This document shows positions 24,409 to 33,494 of a stretch of DNA of 64,000 nt, piece after piece (position 1 is the first letter of the stretch; every line of letters begins with the position of its first letter). Under the pieces are notes generated by a model. It saw only the letters and a list, made by a program, of their open reading frames with translations. It was not told where the DNA came from and made no database searches. The translations under genes and the position numbers were made by a program. Source of the DNA: Acidaminococcus fermentans (GTDB lineage Bacteria; Bacillota; Negativicutes; Acidaminococcales; Acidaminococcaceae); NCBI RefSeq assembly GCF_009696675.1, contig NZ_VULN01000002.1, positions 124,001 to 188,000 on the forward strand. The letters are read 5' to 3'.

Positions 24409-25212
24409 GTGAGTGAAAATCTGATTGCGGTGCTGTTGGGCATTGTGGAAGGCCTGACGGAATTCATCCCCGTATCTTCCACCGGCCATATGATCATTGT
24501 GGGCCATATGATCGGCTTCGAAGGGAACCTGGCCAAGATCTTTGATGTAGTGATCCAGCTGGGGGCCATCCTGGCGGTGCTGGTGCTCTACAAGGAACGG
24601 TTCGCCCAGTTCCTGACCAAAGAGGGCTGGCAGCTGGGAAACGGGCTCACCGGCTGGCATATTGCCGCCGGCTGCGTGCCCACCATGGCTTTCGCCTTCC
24701 TGGTCCACTCCTTCATCAAGAAATACCTGTTCTCTCCGGCTACGGTGGCCATCGGCCTGGTGCTGGGGGCTTTGCTGATGATCTATGCGGAACATCGGAT
24801 CAAGGGCCATGAAAAGGAACTGGTCCAGGATGTGGATCACATCAGCATCCGGCAGGCCCTGTACATCGGCTTCTTCCAGTTCCTGTCCCTGTGGCCCGGG
24901 TTCTCCCGGAGCGGCTCCACCATGGGAGGAGCCCTGCTGGTGGGGGTGAACCGGAAGGCCGGGGCGGACTTTACCTTCATCATGGCCCTGCCCATTATGG
25001 TGGCGGCCTGCCTGTTTGAACTGCTGAAGAATCTGGCCGGTCTCAGCGCCGGAGACCTGACGGTGCTGGCCATTGGGTTCGTCACTGCCTTCGTGGTAGG
25101 GTACCTGTCCATTGTCTGGTTCATGAAATTCCTCCAGCGGTCCACCCTTACCGCCTTCGGGATCTACCGGATCCTTCTGGCCCTGGTGACGGTCTGGTAT
25201 TTTTATCTGTGA
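24409..25212 (+). CDS. uppP: Undecaprenyl-diphosphate phosphatase (UppP/BacA family)
   Basis: A 267-residue integral membrane phosphatase that recycles undecaprenyl pyrophosphate for cell-wall synthesis and confers bacitracin tolerance. The signature EGLTEFIPVSSTGHMIIVGH is near the N-terminus, and the second motif is PGFSRSGSTMGGALLVG (~164). GTG at 24409 is preferred: AAGGAG lies 8 bases upstream. A GTG three codons earlier (24400) is possible. A TATAAT box sits at 24343-24348 without a clear -35. Confidence 0.93.
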   Translation: MSENLIAVLLGIVEGLTEFIPVSSTGHMIIVGHMIGFEGNLAKIFDVVIQLGAILAVLVLYKERFAQFLTKEGWQLGNGLTGWHIAAGCVPTMAFAFLVHSFIKKYLFSPATVAIGLVLGALLMIYAEHRIKGHEKELVQDVDHISIRQALYIGFFQFLSLWPGFSRSGSTMGGALLVGVNRKAGADFTFIMALPIMVAACLFELLKNLAGLSAGDLTVLAIGFVTAFVVGYLSIVWFMKFLQRSTLTAFGIYRILLALVTVWYFYL

Positions 25213-25213
25213 G

Positions 25214-25252
25214 AAAAGGGGCGGCTGCCGGTGCAGCAGCCCCCTTTTTTTC
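25214..25252 (+). terminator. Terminator after uppP
   Basis: GGGGCGGCTGC and GCAGCAGCCCCC pair imperfectly and are followed by a run of eight T's. Confidence 0.75.
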
Positions 25253-25290
25253 GGTTTATAAAATTCCTTACACTTTTTTTGAAAAACCTG

Positions 25291-25319
25291 TTGACAAAAA
25301 CCCCATGTTCCTTTATACT
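25291..25319 (+). promoter_or_regulatory. Strong sigma-70 promoter of the tRNA cluster
   Basis: A perfect TTGACA and TATACT are spaced by 17 bp, 23 bp upstream of the first tRNA. Confidence 0.85.
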
Positions 25320-25342
25320 TATCCTTGTTACGAACGAAAAGC

Positions 25343-25418
<76 letters not shown>

Positions 25419-25440
25419 AATATTCGTGACAGACAAATGT

Positions 25441-25525
25441 GGAGAGATTCCCGAGTGGTTAAAGGGAGCAGACTGTAAATCTGCCGCCTCTGGCTTCGAA
25501 GGTTCGAATCCTTCTCTCTCCACCA
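25441..25525 (+). tRNA. tRNA-Tyr (GTA)
   Basis: A class II tRNA of 85 bases with a long variable arm. Acceptor GGAGAGA/TCTCTCC, anticodon GTA in GACTGTAAATC, T-loop GTTCGAATC and encoded CCA. Confidence 0.95.
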
Positions 25526-25530
25526 AACAT

Positions 25531-25606
<76 letters not shown>

Positions 25607-25609
25607 CAT

Positions 25610-25685
25610 GCTGATGTAGCTCAGATGGTAGAGCGTATCCTTGGTAAGGATAAGGTCACCAGTTCGATTCTGGTCATCAGCTCCA
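25610..25685 (+). tRNA. tRNA-Thr (GGT)
   Basis: Acceptor GCTGATG/CATCAGC, anticodon GGT in CCTTGGTAAGG, T-loop GTTCGATTC and encoded CCA. It is the second threonine isoacceptor in the cluster. Confidence 0.95.
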
Positions 25686-25690
25686 ATTAT

Positions 25691-25767
25691 GGCGGCGTAG
25701 CTCAGTTGGCTAGAGCAGTCGGTTCATACCCGGCCTGTCCGCGGTTCAAATCCGTGCGCCGCTACCA
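25691..25767 (+). tRNA. Elongator tRNA-Met (CAT)
   Basis: Acceptor GGCGGCG pairs with CGCCGCT (one G-T pair), anticodon CAT in GGTTCATACCC, T-loop GTTCAAATC and encoded CCA. It resembles elongator Met rather than the lysidine-modified Ile tRNA. Confidence 0.9.
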
Positions 25768-25777
25768 TTACCAACAC

Positions 25778-25800
25778 AGCCCCGTAAAGGGGCTATTTTA
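25778..25800 (+). terminator. Hairpin between tRNA cluster and tuf
   Basis: AGCCCC-GTAA-GGGGCT is followed by ATTTTA. It is a short terminator; partial read-through into tuf is likely since no separate tuf promoter is seen. Confidence 0.65.
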
Positions 25801-25841
25801 AAATCCAAAAAAATATTCAGAAAGCGTTGGGAGGTATTCTA

Positions 25842-27035
25842 ATGGCTAAAGAGAAATTTGAAAGAACCAAACCCCATGTGAACATTGGGACCATCGGTCA
25901 CGTTGACCACGGCAAGACGACCCTGACTGCGGCCATCACCAAGGTGCTGTCCGAAACTCCGGGCTGCAAGGCCACTTTCGAAGCCTATGCTGATATCGAT
26001 AAGGCTCCGGAAGAAAGAGAACGTGGTATTACCATTAATACCGCCCACGTTGAATATGAAACCGAAACCAGACACTATGCACACGTTGACTGCCCGGGGC
26101 ACGCTGACTATGTAAAGAACATGATCACCGGTGCTGCTCAGATGGACGGCGCCATCCTGGTTGTTTCCGCTGCTGACGGCCCCATGCCTCAGACCCGTGA
26201 ACACATCCTGCTGGCCCGCCAGGTTGGCGTACCTGCCATCGTAGTGTTCCTGAACAAATCCGACCAAGTTGACGATCCTGAACTGATCGAACTGGTTGAA
26301 ATGGAAGTCCGTGACCTGCTGAGCCAGTATGGCTATCCTGGAGACGAAGTGCCCATCGTTGTGGGTTCCGCTCTGAAAGCCCTGGAAGGGGACAAAGAAC
26401 AGGAAGACAACATCCGGAAACTGATGAAGGCTGTTGACGAATACATTCCTACTCCTGTCCATGACCTGGCCAAACCGTTCCTGATGCCTATCGAAGACGT
26501 GTTCACCATCACTGGCCGTGGTACCGTAGCTACCGGCCGTGTGGAACGTGGCGTGATCAAAGTTGGGGACACTGTTGAAATCGTTGGTCTGTCCGACGAA
26601 AAGAAACAGTCCGTAGCCACCGGTCTGGAAATGTTCCGGAAGACCCTGGATCAGGCTGAAGCCGGCGACAACATCGGCTGCCTGCTGCGTGGTATCGACC
26701 GTACCGAAATCGAAAGAGGTCAGGTACTGGCCAAACCGGGCACCATCCATCCTCATACCAAATTCAAAGGTCAGGTTTACGTACTGACCAAAGAAGAAGG
26801 CGGCCGTCATACTCCGTTCTTCAACGGCTACCGTCCGCAGTTCTACTTCCGTACCACCGACGTTACCGGTGTTGCTCACCTGCCTGAAGGCACCGAAATG
26901 GTTATGCCTGGGGACAACGTGGTGATGGATGTTGAACTGATCACCCCGATCGCCATCGAACAAGGTCTGCGTTTCGCTATCCGCGAAGGCGGCCATACCG
27001 TTGGTGCCGGTGTGGTTACTGAAATCGAAGGCTAA
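25842..27035 (+). CDS. tuf: Translation elongation factor Tu
   Basis: A 397-residue GTPase that delivers aminoacyl-tRNA to the ribosome. The start at 25842 follows GGGAGG; the N-terminus [28 protein letters not shown] is canonical, with G1 GHVDHGKT, the switch-I RGITI, G3 DCPGH and G4 NKSDQVD (usually NKCD). The C-terminal domain ends [16 protein letters not shown]. Codon use is noticeably different from neighbouring genes (CGT, GTT and GCT are frequent), as expected for a highly expressed gene. It lies directly after five tRNAs, a common tuf arrangement. Confidence 0.98.
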   Translation: MAKEKFERTKPHVNIGTIGHVDHGKTTLTAAITKVLSETPGCKATFEAYADIDKAPEERERGITINTAHVEYETETRHYAHVDCPGHADYVKNMITGAAQMDGAILVVSAADGPMPQTREHILLARQVGVPAIVVFLNKSDQVDDPELIELVEMEVRDLLSQYGYPGDEVPIVVGSALKALEGDKEQEDNIRKLMKAVDEYIPTPVHDLAKPFLMPIEDVFTITGRGTVATGRVERGVIKVGDTVEIVGLSDEKKQSVATGLEMFRKTLDQAEAGDNIGCLLRGIDRTEIERGQVLAKPGTIHPHTKFKGQVYVLTKEEGGRHTPFFNGYRPQFYFRTTDVTGVAHLPEGTEMVMPGDNVVMDVELITPIAIEQGLRFAIREGGHTVGAGVVTEIEG

Positions 27036-27056
27036 TCGAATCACCGGATGTAAAAC

Positions 27057-27089
27057 TGAGGCCGACCTATCCATCGGCCTCACTTTTTT
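27057..27089 (+). terminator. Terminator after tuf
   Basis: TGAGGCCGA and TCGGCCTCA form a 9-bp stem with an 8-base loop followed by CTTTTTT. Confidence 0.85.
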
Positions 27090-27090
27090 G

Positions 27091-27119
27091 TTGACATCCT
27101 GGCGGTTCTATGATAACCT
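27091..27119 (+). promoter_or_regulatory. Promoter of the rpmG-secE-nusG-ribosomal protein cluster
   Basis: A perfect TTGACA is followed after 17 bp by TAACCT, preceded by TGa, which makes an extended -10. Confidence 0.6.
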
Positions 27120-27173
27120 TTATAGGCGGCTTTTGGGAATCAAGAGTTTTGAATGTAAGTGAGGTGTTAAGGA

Positions 27174-27335
27174 ATGGCAGCTGGAAACCGTGTGGGTATT
27201 ACCCTGGCTTGCACCGAATGCAAACAGCGTAACTACCAGACTACGAAGAATAAAAAGAACGATACCGAACGTATCGAAATCAAAAAGTATTGCAAGTTCT
27301 GCAAAAAGCATACGTTGCATAAAGAAACGAAATAA
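27174..27335 (+). CDS. rpmG: 50S ribosomal protein L33
   Basis: A 53-residue gene easily missed by length cut-offs. The protein starts [15 protein letters not shown] and ends [10 protein letters not shown]. It is the zinc-binding form: Cys13-x2-Cys16 and Cys40-x2-Cys43. The ribosome site TTAAGG is modest. Its position before secE and nusG is the standard bacterial order. Confidence 0.95.
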   Translation: MAAGNRVGITLACTECKQRNYQTTKNKKNDTERIEIKKYCKFCKKHTLHKETK

Positions 27336-27349
27336 GGTGGAGCGATACT

Positions 27350-27574
27350 ATGGCAGGAACTCAATTCACCCCGGAAGTAAAGAGCACCTCTGGTGTGGGT
27401 GGTTTTCTCCGAGAAGTGAAAACCGAAATGAAAAAGGTAACATGGCCCACCAAGAGGGAACTGATCGGGTACACCATTACGGTGATCCTCTCCTCTCTCT
27501 TTGCAGCTTTCCTGATCTGGGCTATTGATGCTGTCTTGTCCGTACTGTTTCGCTTAGTGATGGGAGTGCAGTAA
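27350..27574 (+). CDS. secE: Preprotein translocase subunit SecE
   Basis: A 74-residue single-span SecE of the short Firmicute type. The conserved amphipathic helix FLREVKTEMKKVTWPTKREL precedes one membrane helix (TITVILSSLFAAFLIWAIDAVLSVLF). It stabilises SecY in the inner-membrane translocon. nusG starts 2 bases after the stop, so the pair is translationally linked. Confidence 0.97.
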   Translation: MAGTQFTPEVKSTSGVGGFLREVKTEMKKVTWPTKRELIGYTITVILSSLFAAFLIWAIDAVLSVLFRLVMGVQ

Positions 27575-27576
27575 GC

Positions 27577-28152
27577 ATGGAAAATCAAAAGCACTGGTAT
27601 GTCATTCATACTTATTCTGGTTACGAGAATAAGGTAAAGATGAATCTGGAAAGCAAAATCCATTCCCTGGGTATGGAAGAGCAGATCTTCCAGGTGCTGG
27701 TTCCCATGCAGAATGAAGTAGACGCAAAGGATGACAAGCAGAAGGTCGTGGCGCGGAAAGTGTTTCCAGGCTATGTACTGATCGAAATGATCGTGGACGA
27801 CCGGACTTGGTATGCTGTGCGGAACACCCCTGGTGTAACTGGCTTCGTTGGTACCGGCACAAAACCCATTCCTTTATCTGACCGTGAAGTAGAACGCATC
27901 CTGGGGGCCATGCCCAAAGAAGGAGAACAGACTGCTGCAGTCGGCAAGACTGTGGAAGAACCTGTAATCCGGATGGAATGCCCTGTAGGTTTGAATGATA
28001 CCGTCCGCATCAAAGCCCCTGGCTTTACCGATATGGTAGGGACGGTAGCGGAGATCAACGACGAACAGCAGAAGATCAAAGTGATGGTCGAAATGTTCGG
28101 ACGTGAGACTCCCATTGAAGTTAAATTCACCCAAGTGGAAGCTATTGAATAA
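27577..28152 (+). CDS. nusG: Transcription termination/antitermination factor NusG
   Basis: A 191-residue NusG with the NGN domain (WYVIHTYSGYENKVKMNL, then RKVFPGYVLIEM and VRNTPGVTGFVG) and a C-terminal KOW domain (GLNDTVRIKAPGFTDMVGTVAEI). It couples RNA polymerase to Rho or ribosomes. There is no insertion, and length is normal. Confidence 0.97.
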   Translation: MENQKHWYVIHTYSGYENKVKMNLESKIHSLGMEEQIFQVLVPMQNEVDAKDDKQKVVARKVFPGYVLIEMIVDDRTWYAVRNTPGVTGFVGTGTKPIPLSDREVERILGAMPKEGEQTAAVGKTVEEPVIRMECPVGLNDTVRIKAPGFTDMVGTVAEINDEQQKIKVMVEMFGRETPIEVKFTQVEAIE

Positions 28153-28169
28153 GTAAGGAGGTGTAAATT

Positions 28170-28595
28170 ATGCCTAAGAAAGTCGTTAAGATGGTCAAAC
28201 TGCAGGTCCCTGCTGGTAAGGCAACTCCGGCACCTCCCGTAGGTCCGGCACTGGGCCAGGCTGGTATCAACATCATGGCCTTCGTAAAAGACTTCAACGA
28301 ACGGACTGCCAAACAGGTTGGCCTGATCATTCCTGTTGAAATCACCGTTTTCGAAGATCGTTCTTTTACTTTCGTTACCAAGACTCCTCCGGCAGCTGTA
28401 CTGCTGAAGAAAGCCTGCGGCATCGAAAAGGCTTCTGGTGAACCCAACAAGAACAAAGTTGCCACCATTAAACGTGACAAAGTTCGGGAAATCGCTGAAA
28501 GCAAAATGAAAGACCTAAACGCTGGCTCTGTTGAAGCTGCCATGCGCATGGTCGAAGGTACTGCCCGGAGCATGGGTATTACTGTAGAAGACTAA
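28170..28595 (+). CDS. rplK: 50S ribosomal protein L11
   Basis: A 141-residue protein of exactly typical length. The N-terminal [30 protein letters not shown] binds the GTPase-centre RNA region, and the C-terminal domain ends [17 protein letters not shown]. It is co-transcribed with rplA. Confidence 0.98.
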   Translation: MPKKVVKMVKLQVPAGKATPAPPVGPALGQAGINIMAFVKDFNERTAKQVGLIIPVEITVFEDRSFTFVTKTPPAAVLLKKACGIEKASGEPNKNKVATIKRDKVREIAESKMKDLNAGSVEAAMRMVEGTARSMGITVED

Positions 28596-28608
28596 TGTCT
28601 GAAAAACT

Positions 28609-28640
28609 GTGGGAGGCAAAAGCCGCTTGACCACAAGGAG
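28609..28640 (+). promoter_or_regulatory. Possible L1-binding regulatory hairpin between rplK and rplA
   Basis: GTGGGAGGC-AAAA-GCC and a distal CCAC can form a stem with an asymmetric bulge just before the rplA ribosome site (AAGGAGG). A similar conserved block is found between rplK and rplA in other Firmicutes, where L1 represses its own translation. The assignment is by position and shape only. Confidence 0.4.
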
Positions 28641-28649
28641 GAACAAACA

Positions 28650-29351
28650 ATGAGTAAAGCTGGTAAGAAATATACCGACGCCGCAAAGCTCATCGAAGCT
28701 GGCAAGGCATATTCCCCCAAGGAAGCAGTTGATCTGGTTAAAAAGACTTCTGTGACCAAATTCGACAGCACGGTGGAAGTTTCCGTCCGCCTGGGCGTTG
28801 ATCCCAAGTACGCTGACCAGCAGGTCCGCGGCGCTCTGGTTCTCCCCAACGGCACCGGCAAATCCAAGACTGTGCTGGTATTCGCCAGAGGCGCTAAGGC
28901 CAAAGAAGCCGAAGCTGCCGGCGCAGACTTTGTTGGCACTGATGAATACGTGGAAAAGATCAAAGGCGGCTGGACCGACTTCGACGTCTGCGTAGCCACT
29001 CCTGACATGATGGGTACTGTAGGCCGTCTGGGTAAAATCCTGGGCCCCAAAGGCTTGATGCCTAACCCCAAAGTGGGTACTGTGACCATGGATGTCACCC
29101 GTGCCGTCAACGAAATCAAAGCTGGTAAAATCGAGTACCGTACCGACAAAGCCGGTAACGTACAGACTGCCATCGGCAAGGTTTCCTTTGACGCTGACAA
29201 GCTGCTGGAAAACTATCTGACTCTGATCACCACCCTGATCAAAGTAAAACCCTCCGGCGCAAAAGGCCAGTACATCAAGAGCGTAACCCTGAGCACCACC
29301 ATGGGCCCTGGCGTTCCTGTTGACGTACTGAAAGCTGACAGCAACAAATAA
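28650..29351 (+). CDS. rplA: 50S ribosomal protein L1
   Basis: A 233-residue L1 of normal length. Conserved stretches are [66 protein letters not shown] and the ending [16 protein letters not shown]. It forms the L1 stalk and normally autoregulates the L11-L1 mRNA. Confidence 0.98.
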   Translation: MSKAGKKYTDAAKLIEAGKAYSPKEAVDLVKKTSVTKFDSTVEVSVRLGVDPKYADQQVRGALVLPNGTGKSKTVLVFARGAKAKEAEAAGADFVGTDEYVEKIKGGWTDFDVCVATPDMMGTVGRLGKILGPKGLMPNPKVGTVTMDVTRAVNEIKAGKIEYRTDKAGNVQTAIGKVSFDADKLLENYLTLITTLIKVKPSGAKGQYIKSVTLSTTMGPGVPVDVLKADSNK

Positions 29352-29364
29352 TCAAATAGAAAAT

Positions 29365-29475
29365 GACCATCGGACCCAAGACAGCAGGCGCGCAAGCCTA
29401 ACGGATTTCCACCTGCCTAGGTCGGAGTGTTGATAAACATGACCTCCGGCTGACCCGCCGAGAGGTCTTTTCATT
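29365..29475 (+). ncRNA. L10 leader (ribosomal protein L10/L12 autoregulatory mRNA structure)
   Basis: The 110 bases before rplJ contain the structured leader typical of Firmicutes, with GCAGGCGCGCAAGCCT, CACCTGCCTAGG and a final hairpin GACCTC/GAGGTC followed by TTTTC (29441-29471) that looks like a terminator. L10(L12)4 binding to such leaders represses rplJL. Identified by position and general layout. Confidence 0.7.
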
Positions 29476-29512
29476 GATTAATAAAAAACTGACGCAAGGA
29501 GGTGTACTACTG

Positions 29513-30046
29513 ATGCATGACATTAGACCTGAAAAAGCTGGTAAAGTGGCAGAACTGAAAGATCTGCTGTCCAGTTCCAAAGGTGCTGTTCTGGTTGACT
29601 ACTGCGGTCTCACCGTGGCTGAAGATACCGAACTGAGAAGCAAAATGCGTGAAGCCGGTGTGAAGTACATGGTTGCCAAGAACACCTTTATCCGCATTGC
29701 CGCCAAAGAAGCTGGTGTTGAAGGACTGGATTCCTATCTGGAACACAATACCGCCGTGGCCTTCTCCGCTGAAGACCCTGTGGCTCCTGCCAAGATCCTG
29801 AACGATTTCAGCAAGGACCACAAAGCTCTGGAAATCAAAGCCGGTATCCTGGACGGTAAAGTAATCGCCCTGGACGAAGTCAAGGCTCTGGCAGAACTGC
29901 CTTCCAGAGACGAACTGCTGGCCAAACTGGTTGGCAGCATGCAGGCCCCCATTTCCGGGCTGGTCAACGTACTGCAGGGGACCATTCGCAACTTTGTGTA
30001 TACCCTGGAAGCCGTACGGCAAAAGAAAGAGCAGGAATCTGCTTAA
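29513..30046 (+). CDS. rplJ: 50S ribosomal protein L10
   Basis: A 177-residue L10, the base of the L7/L12 stalk. The start at 29513 follows AAGGAGGTG; a frame reaching back to a TTG at 29474 would include that ribosome site and is rejected. Typical segments are LLSSSKGAVLVDYCGLTVAED, the central VKYMVAKNTFIRIAAKEAG and the C-terminal helix that binds L7/L12. Confidence 0.97.
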   Translation: MHDIRPEKAGKVAELKDLLSSSKGAVLVDYCGLTVAEDTELRSKMREAGVKYMVAKNTFIRIAAKEAGVEGLDSYLEHNTAVAFSAEDPVAPAKILNDFSKDHKALEIKAGILDGKVIALDEVKALAELPSRDELLAKLVGSMQAPISGLVNVLQGTIRNFVYTLEAVRQKKEQESA

Positions 30047-30120
30047 TCGGAAAACAGGCTGATTCTGCAGCCTGATGAAAACCATTACCCATTTCATTAA
30101 AAATTTTGGAGGTATGAAAA

Positions 30121-30486
30121 ATGGATAAAGATCAAATCATGGAAGCCATTGAAAATATGACTGTTCTGGAACTGGCCGACCTGGTTAAAGCCATGGAAGA
30201 CAAGTTCGGTGTTAGCGCTGCTGCTCCTGTTGCCGTAGCTGCTGCTCCTGCTGCCGGCGCTGCCGCTGCTGAAAAGACCGAATTCGACGTTGTTCTGAAA
30301 GATGCTGGTGCCAGCAAGATCAACGTAATCAAAGTTGTTCGGGAACTGACCGGCCTGGGCCTGAAAGAAGCCAAAGCTGCCGTTGATGCTGCTCCCAACG
30401 CCATCAAAGAACATGTTGCCAAAGCTGACGCTGAAGCCATGAAAGCCAAACTGGAAGAAGCTGGCGCTACCGTAGAACTGAAATAA
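30121..30486 (+). CDS. rplL: 50S ribosomal protein L7/L12
   Basis: A 121-residue stalk protein. The N-terminal dimerisation domain ([22 protein letters not shown]) is joined by an alanine-rich hinge to the globular domain ([38 protein letters not shown]). Factor binding is through the C-terminal domain. A strong terminator follows, so rpoBC is not downstream here. Confidence 0.98.
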   Translation: MDKDQIMEAIENMTVLELADLVKAMEDKFGVSAAAPVAVAAAPAAGAAAAEKTEFDVVLKDAGASKINVIKVVRELTGLGLKEAKAAVDAAPNAIKEHVAKADAEAMKAKLEEAGATVELK

Positions 30487-30502
30487 TTTCTGCTGGTATT
30501 TC

Positions 30503-30536
30503 AAAAGGACTGTCCCTCTGGGGCAGTCCTTTTTTA
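30503..30536 (+). terminator. Terminator closing the ribosomal protein cluster
   Basis: AAAAGGACTGTCCC pairs with GGGGCAGTCCTTTT and is followed by more T's. Confidence 0.85.
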
Positions 30537-30563
30537 CTGTTCGAAAAAAGATTACATTTCCTC

Positions 30564-30592
30564 TTGACAAAATACCCCCTGCATAGTAGGAT
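30564..30592 (+). promoter_or_regulatory. Promoter of the met T-box/metNIQ operon
   Basis: A perfect TTGACA and TAGGAT are separated by 17 bp, just upstream of the T-box leader. Confidence 0.65.
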
Positions 30593-30606
30593 ATTATCAT
30601 ATTGAA

Positions 30607-30842
30607 AAAAGCAATGAGCGGAACCAGTACCTTTGGGGAAGGCCCACAGAGAGTCCGGCGGCAGCTGAGAGCCGGGCGGCGGGAACCTTGGGGAATGCCT
30701 CCGTGAGCTGGGCCTCGAATTTCCAGTAGAGCGCCCCGGGTCAGCAGCCGTTATCCCTGCTGCAAAGGCCGGCCTTTGGATGCCGGTGAATCAGAGTGGA
30801 ACCACGGGCCATCGTCTCTGTTGAGACGATGGCCCTTTTTGT
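30607..30842 (+). ncRNA. T-box riboswitch, methionine-specific (ATG specifier)
   Basis: The leader has the AGAGAGTCCGG box and GCTGAGAGCCGG of stem I, the antiterminator T-box AGAGTGGAACCACGG (30793-30807), and a terminator stem GGGCCATCGTCTC/GAGACGATGGCCC with a T run ending at 30842. The likely specifier is ATG at 30695-30697, seven bases before GAG, matching the spacing of the Trp T-box elsewhere in this window. Uncharged tRNA-Met would promote read-through into metNIQ. T-box and terminator are seen directly; the specifier call rests on comparison and context. Confidence 0.9.
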
Positions 30843-30867
30843 TTACACAGACCAAGAGGTGTTGGAT

Positions 30868-31893
30868 TTGATCAAGTTTCAGGATATCAGCAAAACTTTC
30901 AAGATCGGCAGCGGGGCTGTACAGGCTCTCCAGCATGTGAACCTGGAAGTGGAAAAGGGAGATATCTTCGGAGTCATCGGTTTCAGCGGGGCAGGAAAAT
31001 CCACCCTGCTGCGGATGGTGAATGCCCTGGAGACTCCCACGGAAGGCCATGTGGAGATCGAAGGACAGGTCATAGACCAGTTGTCCCACAATGAGCTGCG
31101 GAAGGTACGGAAAAAGATCGGCATGATCTTCCAGCAGTTCAATCTGCTGGATTCCCGGACCGTCTACGAAAATGTGGCCATTCCCCTGCGGCTGAACCAC
31201 ACGGAGCCGGTGCAGCTGGACCGGACGGTAAAGACCCTGCTCCAGTTCGTGGGACTGGAAGACAAGGCCGGGTCCTATCCCATCCAGCTGTCCGGGGGAC
31301 AGAAACAGCGGGTGGGCATTGCCCGGGCTCTGGCCACCAACCCCAGCATCCTCCTTTGCGATGAAGCCACCAGCGCCCTGGATCCGGAAACCACGGAACA
31401 GATCCTCCAGTTGCTCCGGCGGATCAACAAGGAACTGAAGATCACCATCCTGTTCGTCACCCATCAGATCCAGGTGATCCAGCAGCTGTGCAACAAGGTG
31501 GCTGTCATGGAACACGGCCGGGTGGTGGAACAGGGGTCCGTGCTGGAAGTATTCAGCAATCCCCAGCAGGAGATTACCCGGAAGTTCGTCCGGACGGTCA
31601 TCCCGGACACCATCCCGGAAAGCATCCAGGCAGATCTGAAAAAGGATCCCCGTCCCTTCAAGCTGCTGAAACTCCGTTTCCTGGGCCGCCAGGCCTCGGA
31701 AGGAGACATCTCCGTACTTAATGACCGGTTCGGTCTGAAAACCAACATCGTTTTCGCTACGGTGACAGAACTCCAGCAAACCGCCCTGGGCCTGTTCATC
31801 CTCCAGTGCATGGATGAAGGAGACAAAATTGCCCGGAGTGAGGCATACCTGACCCAGCAGGGCATTCTGTGGAAGGAGGTGAGCCTGTCATGA
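30868..31893 (+). CDS. metN: Methionine ABC transporter ATP-binding protein
   Basis: A 341-residue ATPase powering D-/L-methionine uptake. The start is TTG at 30868 (product IKFQDISKTF), 8 bases after AAGAGG; longer frames run back into the T-box terminator. Walker A is GFSGAGKSTLL, signature LSGGQKQRVGIARAL, Walker B LLCDEATSALDP. The C-terminal ~75 residues form the methionine-sensing NIL domain (KLRFLGRQASEGDISVLNDRF). The stop overlaps the metI start (ATGA). Confidence 0.95.
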   Translation: MIKFQDISKTFKIGSGAVQALQHVNLEVEKGDIFGVIGFSGAGKSTLLRMVNALETPTEGHVEIEGQVIDQLSHNELRKVRKKIGMIFQQFNLLDSRTVYENVAIPLRLNHTEPVQLDRTVKTLLQFVGLEDKAGSYPIQLSGGQKQRVGIARALATNPSILLCDEATSALDPETTEQILQLLRRINKELKITILFVTHQIQVIQQLCNKVAVMEHGRVVEQGSVLEVFSNPQQEITRKFVRTVIPDTIPESIQADLKKDPRPFKLLKLRFLGRQASEGDISVLNDRFGLKTNIVFATVTELQQTALGLFILQCMDEGDKIARSEAYLTQQGILWKEVSLS

Positions 31894-32555
31894 TCGACCA
31901 ATTGGGTGTTCCCGCGTCCCAGCTGATCCTGAGCGCGGAACAGACATTGTACATGGTGTTCGTTTCCCTTCTGGTGGGCTCCATACTGGCCATTATCCTG
32001 GCCATGATCCTGGTGCTGACCAACGACAACGGGATCCTGAAGAACCGGCCCATTTATCTGGTGCTGAACACCATCATCAACATCATCCGGAGCGTTCCTT
32101 TCATTATCCTGATGGTTTTCATCATGCCCCTGACCAAGGCCATTGTGGGGACCCGGATCGGCACCACCGCGGCGCTGATTCCGCTGATCGTCTTCATCAC
32201 GCCCTATCTCACCCGGCTGTTCGAGAACTCCATCCTGGATGTGAACCGGGGCATTGTGGAAGCCGCCCAGTCCATGGGGGCCTCCTATTTTGAAATCGTC
32301 TGGTACTTCCTGCTGCCGGAGGCCAAGGGATCTTTGATCCTGTCCATTACCACCGGCACCATCGGGCTGATCGGCGCCACGGCCATGGCCGGTGCCATCG
32401 GGGCCGGGGGCGTAGGGGACCTGGCCCTGACCTACGGGTATGAACGGATGAACACGCCGCTGATGCTGTTTACGGTGGTGGTACTGATTGTCTTCGTCCA
32501 GATCATCCAGACCGTGGGCAACCACTTTGCGTATAAAACCAGAAATCATGGATAA
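31890..32555 (+). CDS. metI: Methionine ABC transporter permease
   Basis: A 221-residue permease with five or so membrane helices. The EAA loop reads GIVEAAQSMGASYFEIVWYFLLPEAKGSL (~126-154). NIIRSVPFIILMVFIMPLT is typical of MetI. ATG at 31890 overlaps the metN stop by four bases and has AAGGAGGTG upstream. Confidence 0.95.
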   Translation: MIDQLGVPASQLILSAEQTLYMVFVSLLVGSILAIILAMILVLTNDNGILKNRPIYLVLNTIINIIRSVPFIILMVFIMPLTKAIVGTRIGTTAALIPLIVFITPYLTRLFENSILDVNRGIVEAAQSMGASYFEIVWYFLLPEAKGSLILSITTGTIGLIGATAMAGAIGAGGVGDLALTYGYERMNTPLMLFTVVVLIVFVQIIQTVGNHFAYKTRNHG

Positions 32556-32577
32556 CAAATTTTGAGGGGGTAACATC

Positions 32578-33429
32578 ATGAACACAAGCAAACTGAAAAA
32601 ATGGCTGGTAATCGGATTGGCAGCGGTGATGACCACCGCCCTGGTGGCAGGCTGCGGCAGCGATTCCGGCAAAAGCGCCGACAAAGGGGCTTCCACCAAA
32701 AAGGAACTGAAGTACAGCAAATCCCAGGGTCCTTATTCCGATCTGTTTGAAAAAGGGGTAAAGCCCATCCTGGAAAAGAAAGGCTACAAGTTTGTGGGCA
32801 AGGACATGTCCGACCTGCTCCAGGCGGACATCGCCCTGAACGAAGGGGAAGTGGACTTCAACGTGGAACAGCACACCGCTTATATGGAAAACTTCAACAA
32901 GAAACAGAACGGCCATCTGGCGGCCATCACCCCCATCCCCACGGTTCCGGCCGGAATCTTCGCCGGATCCAAGAGCAGCCTGGATCAGGTGGCTGACGGG
33001 GATACGGTGGCCGTCCCCAACGATGCCTCCAACACCTCCCGGGCCTATGCCCTGCTCCAGAAGGCCGGCTGGATCAAACTGGATCCCAAGAAGGATCTGT
33101 CCACGGTGACCCAGCAGGATATCATTGAAAATCCCCATCACCTGAAATTCACCGAAATGAAATCTCTGAACATCCCGGCTGTCCGGAATGACTTCTCCTA
33201 CATTGTGATCACCGGTGCCATCATCTACAACGCCAAGATCGATCCTTCCACCGCTCTGATGAAGGAAGATATCCTGCCGCACCTGCTGCTCCAGCTGGTT
33301 GTCCAGGACAAGAACAAGGACGCCCAGTGGGCCAAGGATATTGCCGACGCTTACAAGTCCGCGGAATTCCAGGAATACATGAAGAAAAACAACAAGGGTC
33401 TGTGGTTCGACCCCAATGCCAAGAAATAA
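32578..33429 (+). CDS. metQ: Methionine ABC transporter substrate-binding lipoprotein
   Basis: A 283-residue NlpA-family lipoprotein with lipobox LVAGC (Cys26). The binding domain begins LKYSKSQGPYSDLFEKGVKP and contains QADIALNEGEVDFNVEQHTAYMENFNK and VPNDASNTSRAYALLQKAGWI, all characteristic of MetQ. It completes the metNIQ operon under T-box control. Confidence 0.95.
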   Translation: MNTSKLKKWLVIGLAAVMTTALVAGCGSDSGKSADKGASTKKELKYSKSQGPYSDLFEKGVKPILEKKGYKFVGKDMSDLLQADIALNEGEVDFNVEQHTAYMENFNKKQNGHLAAITPIPTVPAGIFAGSKSSLDQVADGDTVAVPNDASNTSRAYALLQKAGWIKLDPKKDLSTVTQQDIIENPHHLKFTEMKSLNIPAVRNDFSYIVITGAIIYNAKIDPSTALMKEDILPHLLLQLVVQDKNKDAQWAKDIADAYKSAEFQEYMKKNNKGLWFDPNAKK

Positions 33430-33441
33430 ACAGGTGCAGAC

Positions 33442-33471
33442 AAACCCCGGAGGCCCAGGCTGATGGGGTTT
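33442..33471 (+). terminator. Hairpin between metQ and the M20 amidohydrolase
   Basis: AAACCCC and GGGGTTT form a 7-bp stem enclosing a 16-base loop. There is no T run after it, so partial read-through to the amidohydrolase is likely. Confidence 0.35.
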
Positions 33472-33494
33472 CCTGCTGAAAAGGAGACTTTGCC

